DNA of 24,397 nt from the NCBI GenBank assembly GCA_014885115.2, contig WKLE02001443.1, positions 14,647 to 39,043 on the forward strand. Reading direction: 5' to 3'. This DNA is from Asterionellopsis glacialis. Lineage: Eukaryota > Bacillariophyta > Plagiogrammaphyceae > Rhaphoneidales > Asterionellopsidaceae. Of this stretch, positions 10,109 to 19,422 are shown piece by piece; the first letter of the stretch is position 1; every line of letters starts with the position of its first letter. The position numbers and the translations under genes were made by a program. The notes beneath the pieces are model-generated. The model was not told the DNA's origin. It was given only the letters and a program-made list of their open reading frames with translations, and ran no database searches.

Positions 10109-11020
10109 GCAAGTAGATTCTCCTTTGTAAAACATTTCACAGTTCAATTGCATGCACTGTATGGTCCTGCTTTTGTAATATTCTTCACAAAAGATACACC
10201 AATGAAATTGAAAGACACAGTTGCCAGAACATTGGAAGAAAAGCCAGAAGTATATATATTTAATGAAAGAGCAGTTGGATTCATATATTTTTTCATAACA
10301 AAATGTTGGGTCTGCATTATCTGGTAAAAAGGACTATATTGAAAGTAAAGAGTCATCATCCTAGTTTAGGAAGAAAGGTAGTAGGGTTTAAAAAGAAAAT
10401 GTGCTAGCCTCTGATTTTTGTGTGTGTGAGCATCATCAGATCCTCCAAAATGAAAAAAATTTACTGATATTTTTGGGACATTAGTACATAAATGAATCAT
10501 CCTCCTTGTTTAGTAAACTTTTAAACAAACATAATGTGGTTCTGATTTATCTTTTTCTGTTAACATTTTATCTGAACAAGTGAAAGAATTTTCTAAATGA
10601 CACTTGTTAGGTAAACTTTTTAGAAAATTACCTGAACAGCCCTAAGGATTTAATATTAGGTTGAATACAAAGAAAGGAAGCATCACATTTATATGATACC
10701 AGCAAGTATCACAAAGGTGATGACTTCTGAGAGCTTTGAATTTGGTTTGGTTATTTATTCAAAGAAGAAGGAGCTAATGTAAACCTGCATTGCAACACCA
10801 TTCACAAGAAATTTTTTTGGTAAAGTAACAAAAAGTTGATCTTTATTCTTCACCAGGTCAGCTGAGTTCTGATCCTCAAGTAAATTAGAAAATTTAAGAC
10901 TACTTAGTTGTTGCATACTAGAAATGAATCAATCTTCTTCAAATCCTCTTATTTCTGTGTGCATATGGCAAAAAGGTCAATGAATATGAAAAATTGACAA
11001 CTAGTATTGCTTATATTTTA
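10109..11020 (+). pseudogene. weak plus-strand coding relic
   Basis: An open stretch of 72 codons at 10109-10324 gives a balanced peptide (KDTPMKLKDTVARTLEEKPE). It is followed, after a one-base shift near 10320, by a frame to about 11020 interrupted by roughly 15 stops. That frame still reads as protein-like pieces (YDTSKYHKGDDF, LFKEEGANVNLHC). Some stops are TGA where Trp or Arg would fit, compatible with C-to-T decay. A minus-strand frame over 10144-10359 competes, so strand is uncertain. No family recognised. Confidence 0.22.
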
Positions 11021-12460
11021 TTATCAACATCTTTATTTATCAAATGTGTGAGTATGTATTGCCTATTGCCATCATGACATGTCCCATAAGAAGAAATCAT
11101 GTTGGTGTAAGGAGCATATTCTCTAGCACATACAGGTGGCTTCTTGTTGTATAACAAGGTATTCACCTGTGAAATATAAATACCTAGGACAGCTGGTTTA
11201 GGATCTGTTGGCAAAGCCCTAAACATAAAATTTTATGGTGCATCATTTTCCTTGGCTGGTGTTCACTGTTTAGCAACTTTCCCTTTTTTCTTCAAAATGA
11301 CTATCAAGTTAAAATAGATTCAATTACAAATAACATGTCTTGTGAAAAGGTAATTTTGATAAGATTTTCTTGCTGAATCTCATTTTTTTGTTTGTGATTC
11401 CTTTGTCTGGCAGAAAAATCCAAACAAAAAGCTTTGCATCTCCCTTGTGATTGTGTGCATGTTTCCAATATTGTTGTGCTGTTTCATCTCCTGATTCTGC
11501 TAATCTCAACAACCTTTCCTTTCTCTTCATGAACTTTTCATAAATGTTATGTAGGGGATTATATTTCCTCCTGATCATTCTTTGATGCCATGCTGTTGAT
11601 TCTTCTTCAGAAGAACAATCTGCTGCCTCAAGATGATGAACTACTGCTGATCTTTCTTTTCTTTTTCTTCTTCTTACATTCAGTGGATACATGATTGGAA
11701 GTACCAGAAGATGACTTTCTCATCACCAAGACTATGTTTTCTGGATGAAGTGTTGAGAAATTTGACACTGTATCAGTACATCCATACAAGCTGTGCCCCC
11801 AGAATGTTTTGAAGGTGAAACTATACATTATTATTCTCCACAACACATAAATATGGTTCAGCAATCTTCTTTGCAAGTCTTTTAAAATCTTCAAAGTCAT
11901 CATTCCATTTCAAATTGTGCTGGTAAATATTCCAAATTCTTGTTTTAGCCATGTGTCTCTCTTCTTTCTTCCCTTGGCAATTGGTCTATTCTCAATTTCC
12001 CTTGCTTGTTTTTGTTGCATTCTTTTTTTCTTCTATACAGCATACCTTCTGTCTTTGTTAGTAATGTGTGATCCATTGTCAGATCTGATGTTATTTTGGA
12101 ATTTCTTGGGATCACAGATAGCTGTCATAGATACATTGGAATAATTTCAAAGTTCTGTAATGACACAAAGAATGTATCCTTGCTAATCTTGACTGCAGTA
12201 CCACCTACTTCTATGGATGAATCTGAATTGTACCTTATTACCTTGATTGAGTTGGATATCTGCAGACTCTACGCAATAACATTGGTGACATCTTGTGCTT
12301 TCTCAGACAGTGACCATAATAATGTTACTGTTATGTCATTGATATCTGAGACAGTAAATCTCACCAGCTTACTGCACATTACTTCAACTGGACCAAAAGG
12401 AATGGGCTTGTGTGAAGGTTCGGAGGCTTGTAACTTCTCTTCTATTTCTGCAGGTATCAA
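11011..12460 (-). pseudogene. multi-piece decayed minus-strand gene, family unknown
   Basis: From 12460 one minus frame reads about 185 codons with three stops (IPAEIEEKLQASEPSHKPIP; RYNSDSSIEVGGTAVKISKD; KLRIDQLPREERRE). A second frame starting at an ATG at about 11953 gives MAKTRIWNIYQHNLKWNDDF and stops after 43 codons. Then 11692-11324 encodes 122 residues, basic and Lys/Arg/Glu-rich (RRKYNPLHNIYEKFMKRKER). Finally 11226-11011 encodes 71 residues (FRALPTDPKPAVLGIYI). The pieces are collinear on one strand and have normal amino-acid composition, so they may be exons or frameshifted parts of one gene of a mobile or foreign element. No catalytic motif is recognised. A 187-codon open frame on the opposite strand (12096-12659) overlaps the first piece. 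Confidence 0.4.
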
Positions 12461-12659
12461 ATCATTGCTTGTACACTCTAATTGTAATTGCTGTTTCTTT
12501 TGTTTGTATCAACCTCCCATGTTCATGTTCAGAGGAGACAGAATCTTAGTTCCCCCAGTACTGTGCACAAAAACACAAGTGACAAACCAAGTGCTCACCT
12601 TTCCAGTGGACCAAAGATGGACGGTACTGCAAGGATGCACAGCAAACAGAGTAGCTTAG

Positions 12660-13522
12660 CTGTAGCTAATAATCCAATTGGTAGTAAAAACTCCTTTTTT
12701 GTCAAACTTTAGAGATTTTAATTATATGAACACAGTGTTTGAAGTAGTGATGTTTTTTTGAGGAGTTGCATAAGTAGCAGGCAAAGGAAGTCTGCCAAGG
12801 CAGTAATGGAAATAGGTGGGCAGATGGTGGTAAGTACATGTCCTCATGTCCCACCAAATGCCAGCCACGGGCACTAGGAACACAGCTGGCTATCCCAGAT
12901 AGCTGATTTTTGCCATTTAGTCCTAAGAGGACCCCTACTAATAAATTCCTCTAGTAAGTATGGAGTCAAAAGATTGGACAAGAATCGGCATGAATGGACA
13001 AGAATGGAAAGGGTTAAAATTATCTCATTACCCAAACTCCCAGAGTGGCTGATTATGAGTTATGAGCCACTGCTTTCCCTCCAAAACAGGGAGAGAGAAA
13101 GCCAAATGGTCGGAACATCCAATAAAATTCCGAAAATCTTCATTTCTTGTCATTTTTTCCTCTGACCCACATCTTCTCGTCTTAAAAAGACATCCTTGAG
13201 GTTTGAGCCACACAACATCATCACCGTCCCGTGGCCCCACCAAGGACAAATATCTATTTCTTTTTCTGATCTAACCATATCGATCGCTGTGTTGCGTTGT
13301 GTTGGATGCAGGGTTGGTAATTTTAAAAGTAAGCATCGAACTAACTCTTCTAAAAAAAGTCAAATCCTGCCGTCGTTGAGTGTTGAAGCATAGCATTCCT
13401 GAGATCGAATCCTGTTTTGTTTCAAATACCGCATCTCTGTGTTTGAAAAAAAATCATATATTCGTAGCAGGTAATTTAATAGGGATTTCAAACTTGACAG
13501 GTTTAGTTGAAAAGGTTCAGAT
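12660..13522. other. intergenic transition and upstream region of the Psb31-like gene
   Basis: CpG returns gradually from about 12,860 and is normal by 13,100. Contains an imperfect hairpin around 12890-12912 (ggctatcccagatagc) and an 11-bp direct repeat tggacaagaat (12974-12984 and 12995-13005). The last 300 bp should hold the promoter and leader of the plus-strand gene at 13523. No clear TATA box. Short open frames on both strands at 12974-13249 lack coding character. Confidence 0.5.
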
Positions 13523-14488
13523 ATGCCCACACTTCAAAATCTCAACAACGTGATAATGATAATGATGACTATATTGTTGTTCTTATTGGAGTCGACAACC
13601 ATAGCAACGGCTTTTTTATTTTCCAATAAAAATTACAAGAAGAATTACATCAGTTCTTCATTTTTACCGGTTTTTGCCCACTCGGACAGAACCAACAATC
13701 CTGATAATGATTATGATCCTATTTTCGAGGAGAAGTTTTCATCCGTACAACAGTCCTGTATGATGGATCGACGAGAACTTATACGCACCGCAATAATGGC
13801 AGGCGGTGGAGCAGTAGCCACTTTATCATTACAACCAGCAGAGGCAGCATGTCTTTCAGGCGACACATCTGAAGACTGTATTGGTGTATATAAAATGCCT
13901 ATTGATGATGCTGTCAATTCCTATGTTGAAACACCTGAAGTATTGAAAAAATTTGCACCTGATATACGATGGGTACCACAAGTTCAACCACCAAAAAATT
14001 ATATGGATGCCTATCAAGATTTGAACAATATGTATATGAAAAGTTGTGATTTAGAAAAATGGGTCTTGTCAGGAAATTTAACCAAGGCAGGTATTGATAT
14101 ATTAGAAATTGTACCGAGAGTAACAGTTTCAGGCAAAGTGATTGTATCACAGTTACAACAATTTCAACAAATTGAACAACAGCAAAAAGCAGTAGACAAC
14201 TCAAAGAGTAGCAGTGTCGTGGATGATAACAACAACAAACAAGAGCAAGATTGGTCTATGAAAAGTTATCGCATTGATGTAGCTATATATGAATTATTGA
14301 TACGTTTAGGACAAACAGATGTAATGCTTGGACAAGGTATTAATGGACAATTAGGTGCCTTGACAGCAGCACAAATTCAAATTTTGCAAGAAGTGAAAGA
14401 TGTAAAAGATAGCTTTACAGACTTGATGAAAATACTACCTGATCCATCCGATGTGACACCTGCAGTAATGAAACAGAAAAAGGGATAA
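13523..14488 (+). CDS. thylakoid-lumenal Psb31/PsbQ-like photosystem II extrinsic protein
   Basis: 321 residues with the three-part leader expected for a lumenal protein of a secondary red plastid. First is an ER signal peptide (residues 1-30, hydrophobic core IMIMMTILLFLL, ending ATA before Phe31, the diatom ASAFAP-type site). Second is a Ser/Asn/Lys transit region of about 50 residues. Third is a twin-arginine thylakoid signal (RR at 83-84, hydrophobic 91-103, AEA cleavage near 108). The mature part, about 213 residues, is mostly amphipathic helix, fitting a four-helix-bundle protein of the PsbQ/Psb31 type. Those bind the lumenal face of photosystem II and support oxygen evolution. A Gln/Asn/Ser-rich stretch (about 211-242) lies between two helical halves. 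Cys110 and Cys119 could form a disulfide. Targeting is confident; the exact subunit (Psb31, PsbQ' or a paralogue) is not. Confidence 0.85.
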   Translation: MPTLQNLNNVIMIMMTILLFLLESTTIATAFLFSNKNYKKNYISSSFLPVFAHSDRTNNPDNDYDPIFEEKFSSVQQSCMMDRRELIRTAIMAGGGAVATLSLQPAEAACLSGDTSEDCIGVYKMPIDDAVNSYVETPEVLKKFAPDIRWVPQVQPPKNYMDAYQDLNNMYMKSCDLEKWVLSGNLTKAGIDILEIVPRVTVSGKVIVSQLQQFQQIEQQQKAVDNSKSSSVVDDNNNKQEQDWSMKSYRIDVAIYELLIRLGQTDVMLGQGINGQLGALTAAQIQILQEVKDVKDSFTDLMKILPDPSDVTPAVMKQKKG

Positions 14489-14553
14489 TTACACACGTAT
14501 TGGATTCTTCCGAAAATTTATAATACGCTTTTTTTTTGGTTGGGACAACAACA

Positions 14554-15246
14554 TCAACAACTCTCATACTCCTCTTCTGACTGCTCACTTGGAGTCGTGC
14601 TTTTGCCGTCTCTCTCGTGTGTTCTTGCTATGTTTTGAACAGTTCTGGTTTAGACTTGATCAAACAAAACAAGGCATCTGATTTTGCTTGCATGGTACGT
14701 GAGACCAGTAAAGTCTTTTCACAAAATTGTTCTTGTACTTGATGATAAAATATAAGCCCATAGACCAGCTGGTAGTGCATCATGGTTGCAGACTTGTTCT
14801 GGTACTATTTGTCGATGATGAGGCAACTGCTTGTTAAACGTCGTGCAAAAGTTAAGTTTCTCGTGTAGGTCAAAATCATCTACTCTTATTGTATGGACAA
14901 AAACATTGTGTTCCGCAGCACCTATGAGAGCATTCTTGCCAATTTGGACTTCAGTACCAGATACTTAAATATTTTTCAAACTTTTGTTTTCCGCGAGCAT
15001 ATTGATTATTGCAATAACACCATCACACGAAAATGTTCTTGGACAACATGAGTGTTCAAAAGTACAAGTACTTTCACACTTCACCTTGATATATTCTGGC
15101 GATAAGAGTGCAGTACATAAAAATTATTGAATCCCAGTATCCAAAATGTTGTCATCAAACATATTTTATAAAGATAAACATTGTACCGGCAGGGTTGGCC
15201 ATCTCCTGATAGCCGTCTTTTCATGAGCTGTGCGTGGTTCCGACAT
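14554..15246 (-). pseudogene. leucine-rich-repeat (ribonuclease-inhibitor type) pseudogene
   Basis: A single minus-strand frame can be read from ATG at 15246-15244 to TGA at 14556-14554. That is 230 codons with five internal stops (15168, 15126, 14967, 14721 and 14652, given as first base) and no frameshift. About 14 stops would be expected by chance. The product has LRR-like periodicity: NMFDDNILDTGIQ followed by LCTALLSPE matches the N-x-I-x-D-x-G-I-x-x-L-C-x-A-L pattern, and GVIAIINMLAENKSLKNI plus IGKNALIGAAEHN look like the next repeats. CpG is normal here, so it is younger than, or was never silenced like, the 6-12 kb block. It sits convergent with the Psb31-like gene; the stop codons are 66 bp apart. 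Confidence 0.6.
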
Positions 15247-15308
15247 GTCTTTTAGCTGGATACATAAAGTCTGTACAAGGAAGGTAGCTGGTAGGTCCTT
15301 TGCACTAC

Positions 15309-15378
15309 GGTACCAGGTACTGTACGGTACCAGTTAGACACACATCACTTCGTAGGGCTACTGGGTACCACCTGGTAC
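15309..15378. repeat. cluster of GTACC/GGTAC palindromic words
   Basis: Contains GTACCAGGTAC (15310-15320), then TGTACGGTACCAG, then GTACC-ACCT-GGTAC (15365-15378). It is the densest occurrence of this word family in the window. It lies just upstream of the LRR pseudogene start. Could form hairpins or be a binding site; no function is known to me. Confidence 0.7.
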
Positions 15379-16004
15379 AGATACTGTACAACTAAAGGGT
15401 ACTGGCAGCAACGTCGAGAGTTAAGAGTAGTCAACAGGTACTGCAGGTTGAAATTAATTTATATAATTCATCTGTCAATTAGACGCCGCTTGTTGCGACA
15501 ATTATGAGAGGACAAACGATTTGGTGAAGCTGTCATGAGCTATTCTAATTGGCTATAAAATTGCCGTTGAAAACAAGCGAGTATTCCTTAAATAATTAGT
15601 TTAGGTAGCGTCGCCAAACATTTGTCTTTTCTATTACACCTTTAATAGTTCAATTGAAGATCAATATTAAATATTCCAGTATTGCTGATTCAAATACGTA
15701 AATCCCTGAGATATGTCAAATACAATTATTATACGTATGATGTTACTATCGATTCTCAACGCTCCAACGAACGTTCCTCTAACGTCCAACGGATGAGCAA
15801 CTTCGATAGTGTCACATTCTCGTAAACAGCCAATTCAATAAACGACTCAAGAAATAAGAAAATTATCACATCACCAAATAATAGTAATAATAATTTTCCT
15901 TTCTGTTTCTAAGCCGGCACGGTCTATTAATAGAACACAATCACTCTCGGCAGAGTTGAACAAGTTTGATTTCAACACAATAGTGTGACCAAGGAGCAAA
16001 CAAC
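15379..16004. other. upstream region of the MYND gene
   Basis: About 620 bp without a coding frame. A CCAAT-like attgg (15548-15552) directly followed by tataaaa (15554-15560) is a possible core promoter on the plus strand. It lies about 445 bp before the start codon, which would require a long leader or an intron. The last 60 bp before ATG are A-rich, as in many diatom leaders. Confidence 0.4.
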
Positions 16005-17585
16005 ATGAACATGAGAGGTAAAAATCATGTTATAGAGGCAGAAAAGAAAACTAAGCCTGAATTCGGTGAAAGGTATAAAAAAGCAGCTAAAATAATTCGC
16101 AAACAGCAACACACTTCCAATTCGACAGGAGACAGCAACGATAAGAAGTCAAATAATCGCCCAGGCGAACTCATTATTTATAAGGATTATACTAATGTTC
16201 CGAGCAAAACGCCATCAAATTGTCCAAAAGTTATTATTCGCAATCTTACAAGCGAAAGAGGTGATTATTTAAACGGATGCATTGGACATCATTGCGAAGG
16301 TAGAGATGGACGGGATAAAGTTTGGGTGAATGGTTATCCAGAGATTTTTTCGTTGCGATCAAGCAAACTAAAACTAATTGACGCAAAATGTCAACACGTA
16401 GTGATATCCGTGACACGGAAAACCATTAGGGATGAGTGCTACACTGTCACTGTCGCTCATGACGACAGAAGGAATATAGTTCTAGATAATTTTACCGTCC
16501 CAGCAGAAGGTTTACCAAAAACGAGAGGTACTCTGATGGCCTTGAAAACTTTGTTCAAAAATCTCAACGAATCTTCATTAGTAAGAGTATCAATATCAGA
16601 TCTAAACCTTGTACAAGGCCTTAACAGAGGAAGACTAGGGCAAGATATCCGTTTCCCAGCATTACAAGATATCTTTGACCGCGTTTTGAAACTATATCAA
16701 TCATTGCCTTTTATCGTTATCGACTTTCACATGACTAAACCGCTCATGCCGGACTACCCAGGTTGGCCTTCTGCAAAAAGACCAGGAGAAAATCGTATCG
16801 ATTCAGTCGCAGAGGCCACCTATCATATCTTTGCCTGTCCTAACAAAAGTCAATATGATATGATTGAAGTCATGTATGCTGCAAACAACAAATTATTCCA
16901 TGAATGGTTTTATGATTACGGACCTGACGAAGCGGGAGTATATGTTGAGCATGCTGTGTCTATGGGAGAAGAGCACAGATTGGATCCTTCTGTACTAGCT
17001 CAAGTTGACCCATCTGCATTTTGGTCGTGCATTCTCCATATTGATCAGATTATTCGAGATTTGCCCCTTCGATTATTGAAGACAACGTGGGCGGACACAT
17101 TAAGCGGCAGTTTGAAACGGCGGAAAATTTTTGCAGGTTTACCTTCAGTAACAGATCATTTACTCCCTCGCAATGGTAGATGGCAGATTCAAAGTGGTCG
17201 TCGCCAAGAACTTAGTGGTATCGAGAATGCCTCTTTAGGGGTTATTGTCTGTCTTCGTGAAATGGCTGCAAACAAGAATATTGATGGAACCACCATAAAG
17301 ATGGCTGTTCCTGAATATTACAAACGAACACAATTTGGAACAATGTACAACGCTGTGTGTGGCACGAGCAACAGAAATGAAGGGAATGGATACATGGAGA
17401 CTATGATTTCTGCTACGAAACCTCCTCTGGACGTTTGCCTCGAATGTGGAAAGGAGGAGGATCTAAAACCCTGTTCAGGATGCAAAACAGTGGCATTTTG
17501 TTCCACTTCATGCCGAAAAGCTGCATGTAAGGTGCATAACTCACGATGTAGATTTCTGAGAAAAATTAACAAATGTTCGAGCTAG
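16005..17585 (+). CDS. MYND zinc-finger protein with N-terminal SH3-like module
   Basis: 526 residues, intronless. The C-terminus is a complete MYND zinc finger: Cys478, Cys481, Cys490, Cys493, Cys499, Cys503, His511 and Cys515 (CLECGKEEDLKPCSGC then FCSTSC, H-x3-C). MYND fingers bind two zinc ions and usually dock proline-rich partner peptides. Residues about 75-126 (RNLTSERGDYLNGCIGHHC...VWVNGYPEIFSLRSSKLKLI) resemble the small beta-barrel with an L-N-G-x-x-G turn that accompanies MYND fingers in many algal proteins. The middle 350 residues are globular but unrecognised. There is no SET-domain signature, so methyltransferase activity is not suggested. The first 55 residues are basic and probably disordered. 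ATG at 16005 is chosen as the first of two close Met codons (MNM). Function unknown beyond protein interaction. Confidence 0.88.
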   Translation: MNMRGKNHVIEAEKKTKPEFGERYKKAAKIIRKQQHTSNSTGDSNDKKSNNRPGELIIYKDYTNVPSKTPSNCPKVIIRNLTSERGDYLNGCIGHHCEGRDGRDKVWVNGYPEIFSLRSSKLKLIDAKCQHVVISVTRKTIRDECYTVTVAHDDRRNIVLDNFTVPAEGLPKTRGTLMALKTLFKNLNESSLVRVSISDLNLVQGLNRGRLGQDIRFPALQDIFDRVLKLYQSLPFIVIDFHMTKPLMPDYPGWPSAKRPGENRIDSVAEATYHIFACPNKSQYDMIEVMYAANNKLFHEWFYDYGPDEAGVYVEHAVSMGEEHRLDPSVLAQVDPSAFWSCILHIDQIIRDLPLRLLKTTWADTLSGSLKRRKIFAGLPSVTDHLLPRNGRWQIQSGRRQELSGIENASLGVIVCLREMAANKNIDGTTIKMAVPEYYKRTQFGTMYNAVCGTSNRNEGNGYMETMISATKPPLDVCLECGKEEDLKPCSGCKTVAFCSTSCRKAACKVHNSRCRFLRKINKCSS

Positions 17586-17695
17586 GATTGAAACTATTGC
17601 AAACATTCAAACACGAGTATTGTAGTACACAAATAAGAATACATTACCATATTTGAGAAATACCAGCCGTGCACAAGTCCTTCTCTTCTTCAAAC

Positions 17696-17726
17696 AGCAA
17701 TGTTGGAAGGAAATCTCAACATTGCT
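17696..17726. other. hairpin-forming inverted repeat downstream of the MYND gene
   Basis: Perfect 10-bp arms AGCAATGTTG (17696-17705) and CAACATTGCT (17717-17726) with an 11-base loop, about 110-140 bp past the MYND stop codon. Probably within its 3' UTR. It might affect transcript stability or processing (inference). Confidence 0.6.
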
Positions 17727-17843
17727 ATTGAAACTGTAAAACATATTTTACGATACAACAAGCTTCATATAAGAATTCGAGTTTTCAATACCACTTCAGT
17801 AGGAAAATACATGAGCCATACTACAACTACAGAAAATCATAAA

Positions 17844-18444
17844 TTAAACATTCTGGGTACACAAACAGTTTTGTAATGAGATTAAAATCTGAATTTTCAA
17901 GATATACCGCATTAAGTTTTTAAAGTCGGTTGGATATGAATCGTGCATTATTTCTACCGAGATATTTCTGCAAAAGTACCATCGTGAGGTTTTCTTTGAA
18001 ATGCTTTTAGCAACTACTTGTACTTCTATTTTTGTATAACATTCTGGGTATTCTCTAATGAAATTCAACCTAGGAATGCTTTACTGTTAATGGAACTTTT
18101 CCAATACTCATCACGAAGAGGGAGCTTGTTGTATGAGTAACATTTTGAAATACCGGGACTTTCTTTTGATGGTTCATGACAATTGCGTTGATGTAACGGT
18201 ATTGTTTAGTATCATGGTAAGGCTTTTACAGTTTCCAACAGCATTCAATCTATCATTCATCTGGTTTGTTCGGGTAAGCACCTGGTAAGTCAACAATCGG
18301 ACGTACCCATCTGTAGTTCTGCTTCATTTTGAGGTGGCCAAAAATTCGAATGACAACCCACGACTCAGATTTCTGTTGGGTCTTGCCACGTTTCAAACTT
18401 AACGATTTTTGTTCGGAGGATAATGGGTCCCATGTCCCGCCCAT
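17844..18444 (-). pseudogene. decayed or frameshifted minus-strand frame, family unknown
   Basis: From ATG at 18444 a 63-residue piece (SLSLKRGKTQQKSESWVVIR; WVRPIVDLPGAYPNKPDE) ends in two stops near 18255. The same frame then continues as coding-like sequence (YRYINAIVMNHQKKVPVFQN; LFVMSIGKVPLTVKHS) to a stop near 18072. A shift leads into a 74-residue open piece at 18068-17844 (MNFIREYPECYTKIEVQVVA). In about 200 codons there are only a few stops, and composition is protein-like with normal CpG. No domain recognised. Most likely a pseudogene; a spliced gene with short introns is the alternative. Confidence 0.38.
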
Positions 18445-19422
18445 CTCATCTGGTCTTCTCGTTCGGTTCGTGAGTAAAAGCTCGTACAGTCAGTAGCATT
18501 TACCAGGTAAATAAGTCCCTTTTATTTTTCTACTGTACTGGGTATTCTCTTTGTAGCACTGTAAATATATTATAACCTGCTCAATAGGGGCAATATGAAT
18601 TATATTATTTTATGCCCAAGGTAGTGCTTTTTTTTTATGTATGTGTTAATTGTGTGATTGAAAGTACATTGAACACTATCTGGTACGTCAGTAATCACTC
18701 GGCGAAACGGATACTCTGATTGGCGAGCTATCATTTTTTTCAATTTTTTCATGAATAAGTGCATCCTCGGTACTTTCTAGTAGTGCTCTCTCTCTAGAGT
18801 TTAGTAAGTACAGGTACTGTACCAGGTACACAGAAGAGAGATGATCACGAATGCTTGGAGTCTTACCGGTACCCTGATATATTTGCTATTTGGTTGGTCT
18901 AGTAGAGACGCTAATCAATCGCTCTTTCCCAGAGAACCCCAAGTAGTTCGAAGTCACGCAGTAGCCCCCTGTCTCTCTCTGCTTGTCGGTTGGATCGTGT
19001 TTGGCCAGGACTTTGTACTTCTAGTTGCCATCTAATAAGTTTAGACTAAAAGTACAAGGGATGTTCATTTTTTATCAAAAGAAAGATTACTAAGTATTGA
19101 AAACTGCCGAAAACAAAAAGAATAGATTGCACCAGTGCATCATAGTGTCTTGTTGTACATTATATTGTATTATATTTTATATGTTTAGAGTATTTCAAAT
19201 AAGGATCACATCATTATGAACTGTGTGCAGCGCGGTATGGTATATAAACCTCCCATCCAGGGAGAAGTAAAAAAAAAGGATAGAATACTGTACCCATATT
19301 TTGTTGCTATGGAAGTACATGGACCCCGTTGTTGCATGAAATATAATATACCCGTACGTTCCAACATGTTTGAGAATTAAAAATATAAATGATGAATTGC
19401 ACTTTTGCTGATTTTTCTTTTT
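18445..19422. other. intergenic region
   Basis: Carries the palindrome GTACCAGGTAC at 18819-18829 and further CCAGGTA-type words. The 64-codon plus frame that starts at 18841 has no coding character. 19040-19420 is AT-rich and probably holds the 3' UTR of the minus-strand DUF6824 gene. A plus-strand tatataaa lies near 19241 with no gene after it. Confidence 0.5.
18819..18829. repeat. GTACCAGGTAC palindromic word
   Basis: Exact reverse complement of the GTACCTGGTAC copies at 5976 and 22438, identical to the copy at 15310. Embedded in a longer run caggtactgtaccaggtaca, so arms repeat on a slightly larger scale. Confidence 0.75.

Larger units (their letters stand above)
6322..12271. other. CpG-depleted, AT-rich decayed block (probable methylated repeat graveyard)
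   Basis: Over about 5.95 kb I count only four CpG dinucleotides (near 7105, 7686, 8962 and 9793). The bordering segments carry several per 60 bp. At the visible base composition more than a hundred would be expected. TG and CA are abundant, as expected if 5-methylcytosine in CpG was lost by deamination. No intact gene, terminal repeat, reverse transcriptase or transposase motif is visible. Stop-poor, protein-like stretches occur on the minus strand (about 8.1-8.8 kb and 11.0-12.5 kb) and more weakly on the plus strand (about 9.9-11.0 kb). I infer an old mobile element or inserted foreign DNA silenced by cytosine methylation. Identity is unknown. Confidence 0.7.

Noticed and set aside
12823..12875. 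Possible right terminal inverted repeat of desert 1 (ggtaagtac ... gtcccacc)
   Set aside because: The words are in the wrong relative orientation to pair with the left edge, so a terminal inverted repeat is not supported.
13028..13249. 73-codon minus frame upstream of the Psb31-like gene
   Set aside because: Begins at a TTG, has no ATG and no motif, and overlaps the expected promoter region.
13381..13425. gatcgaatcc string resembling a tRNA T-loop (B box)
   Set aside because: No matching stem, acceptor arm or A box at the right distance; no cloverleaf can be drawn.
16005..17585. SMYD-type SET-MYND methyltransferase for the MYND protein
   Set aside because: No SET signature residues are visible; the MYND finger is at the extreme C-terminus rather than inside a SET domain.
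18841..19035. 64-codon plus frame starting right after the GTACCAGGTAC word
   Set aside because: No coding character and no neighbours supporting it.
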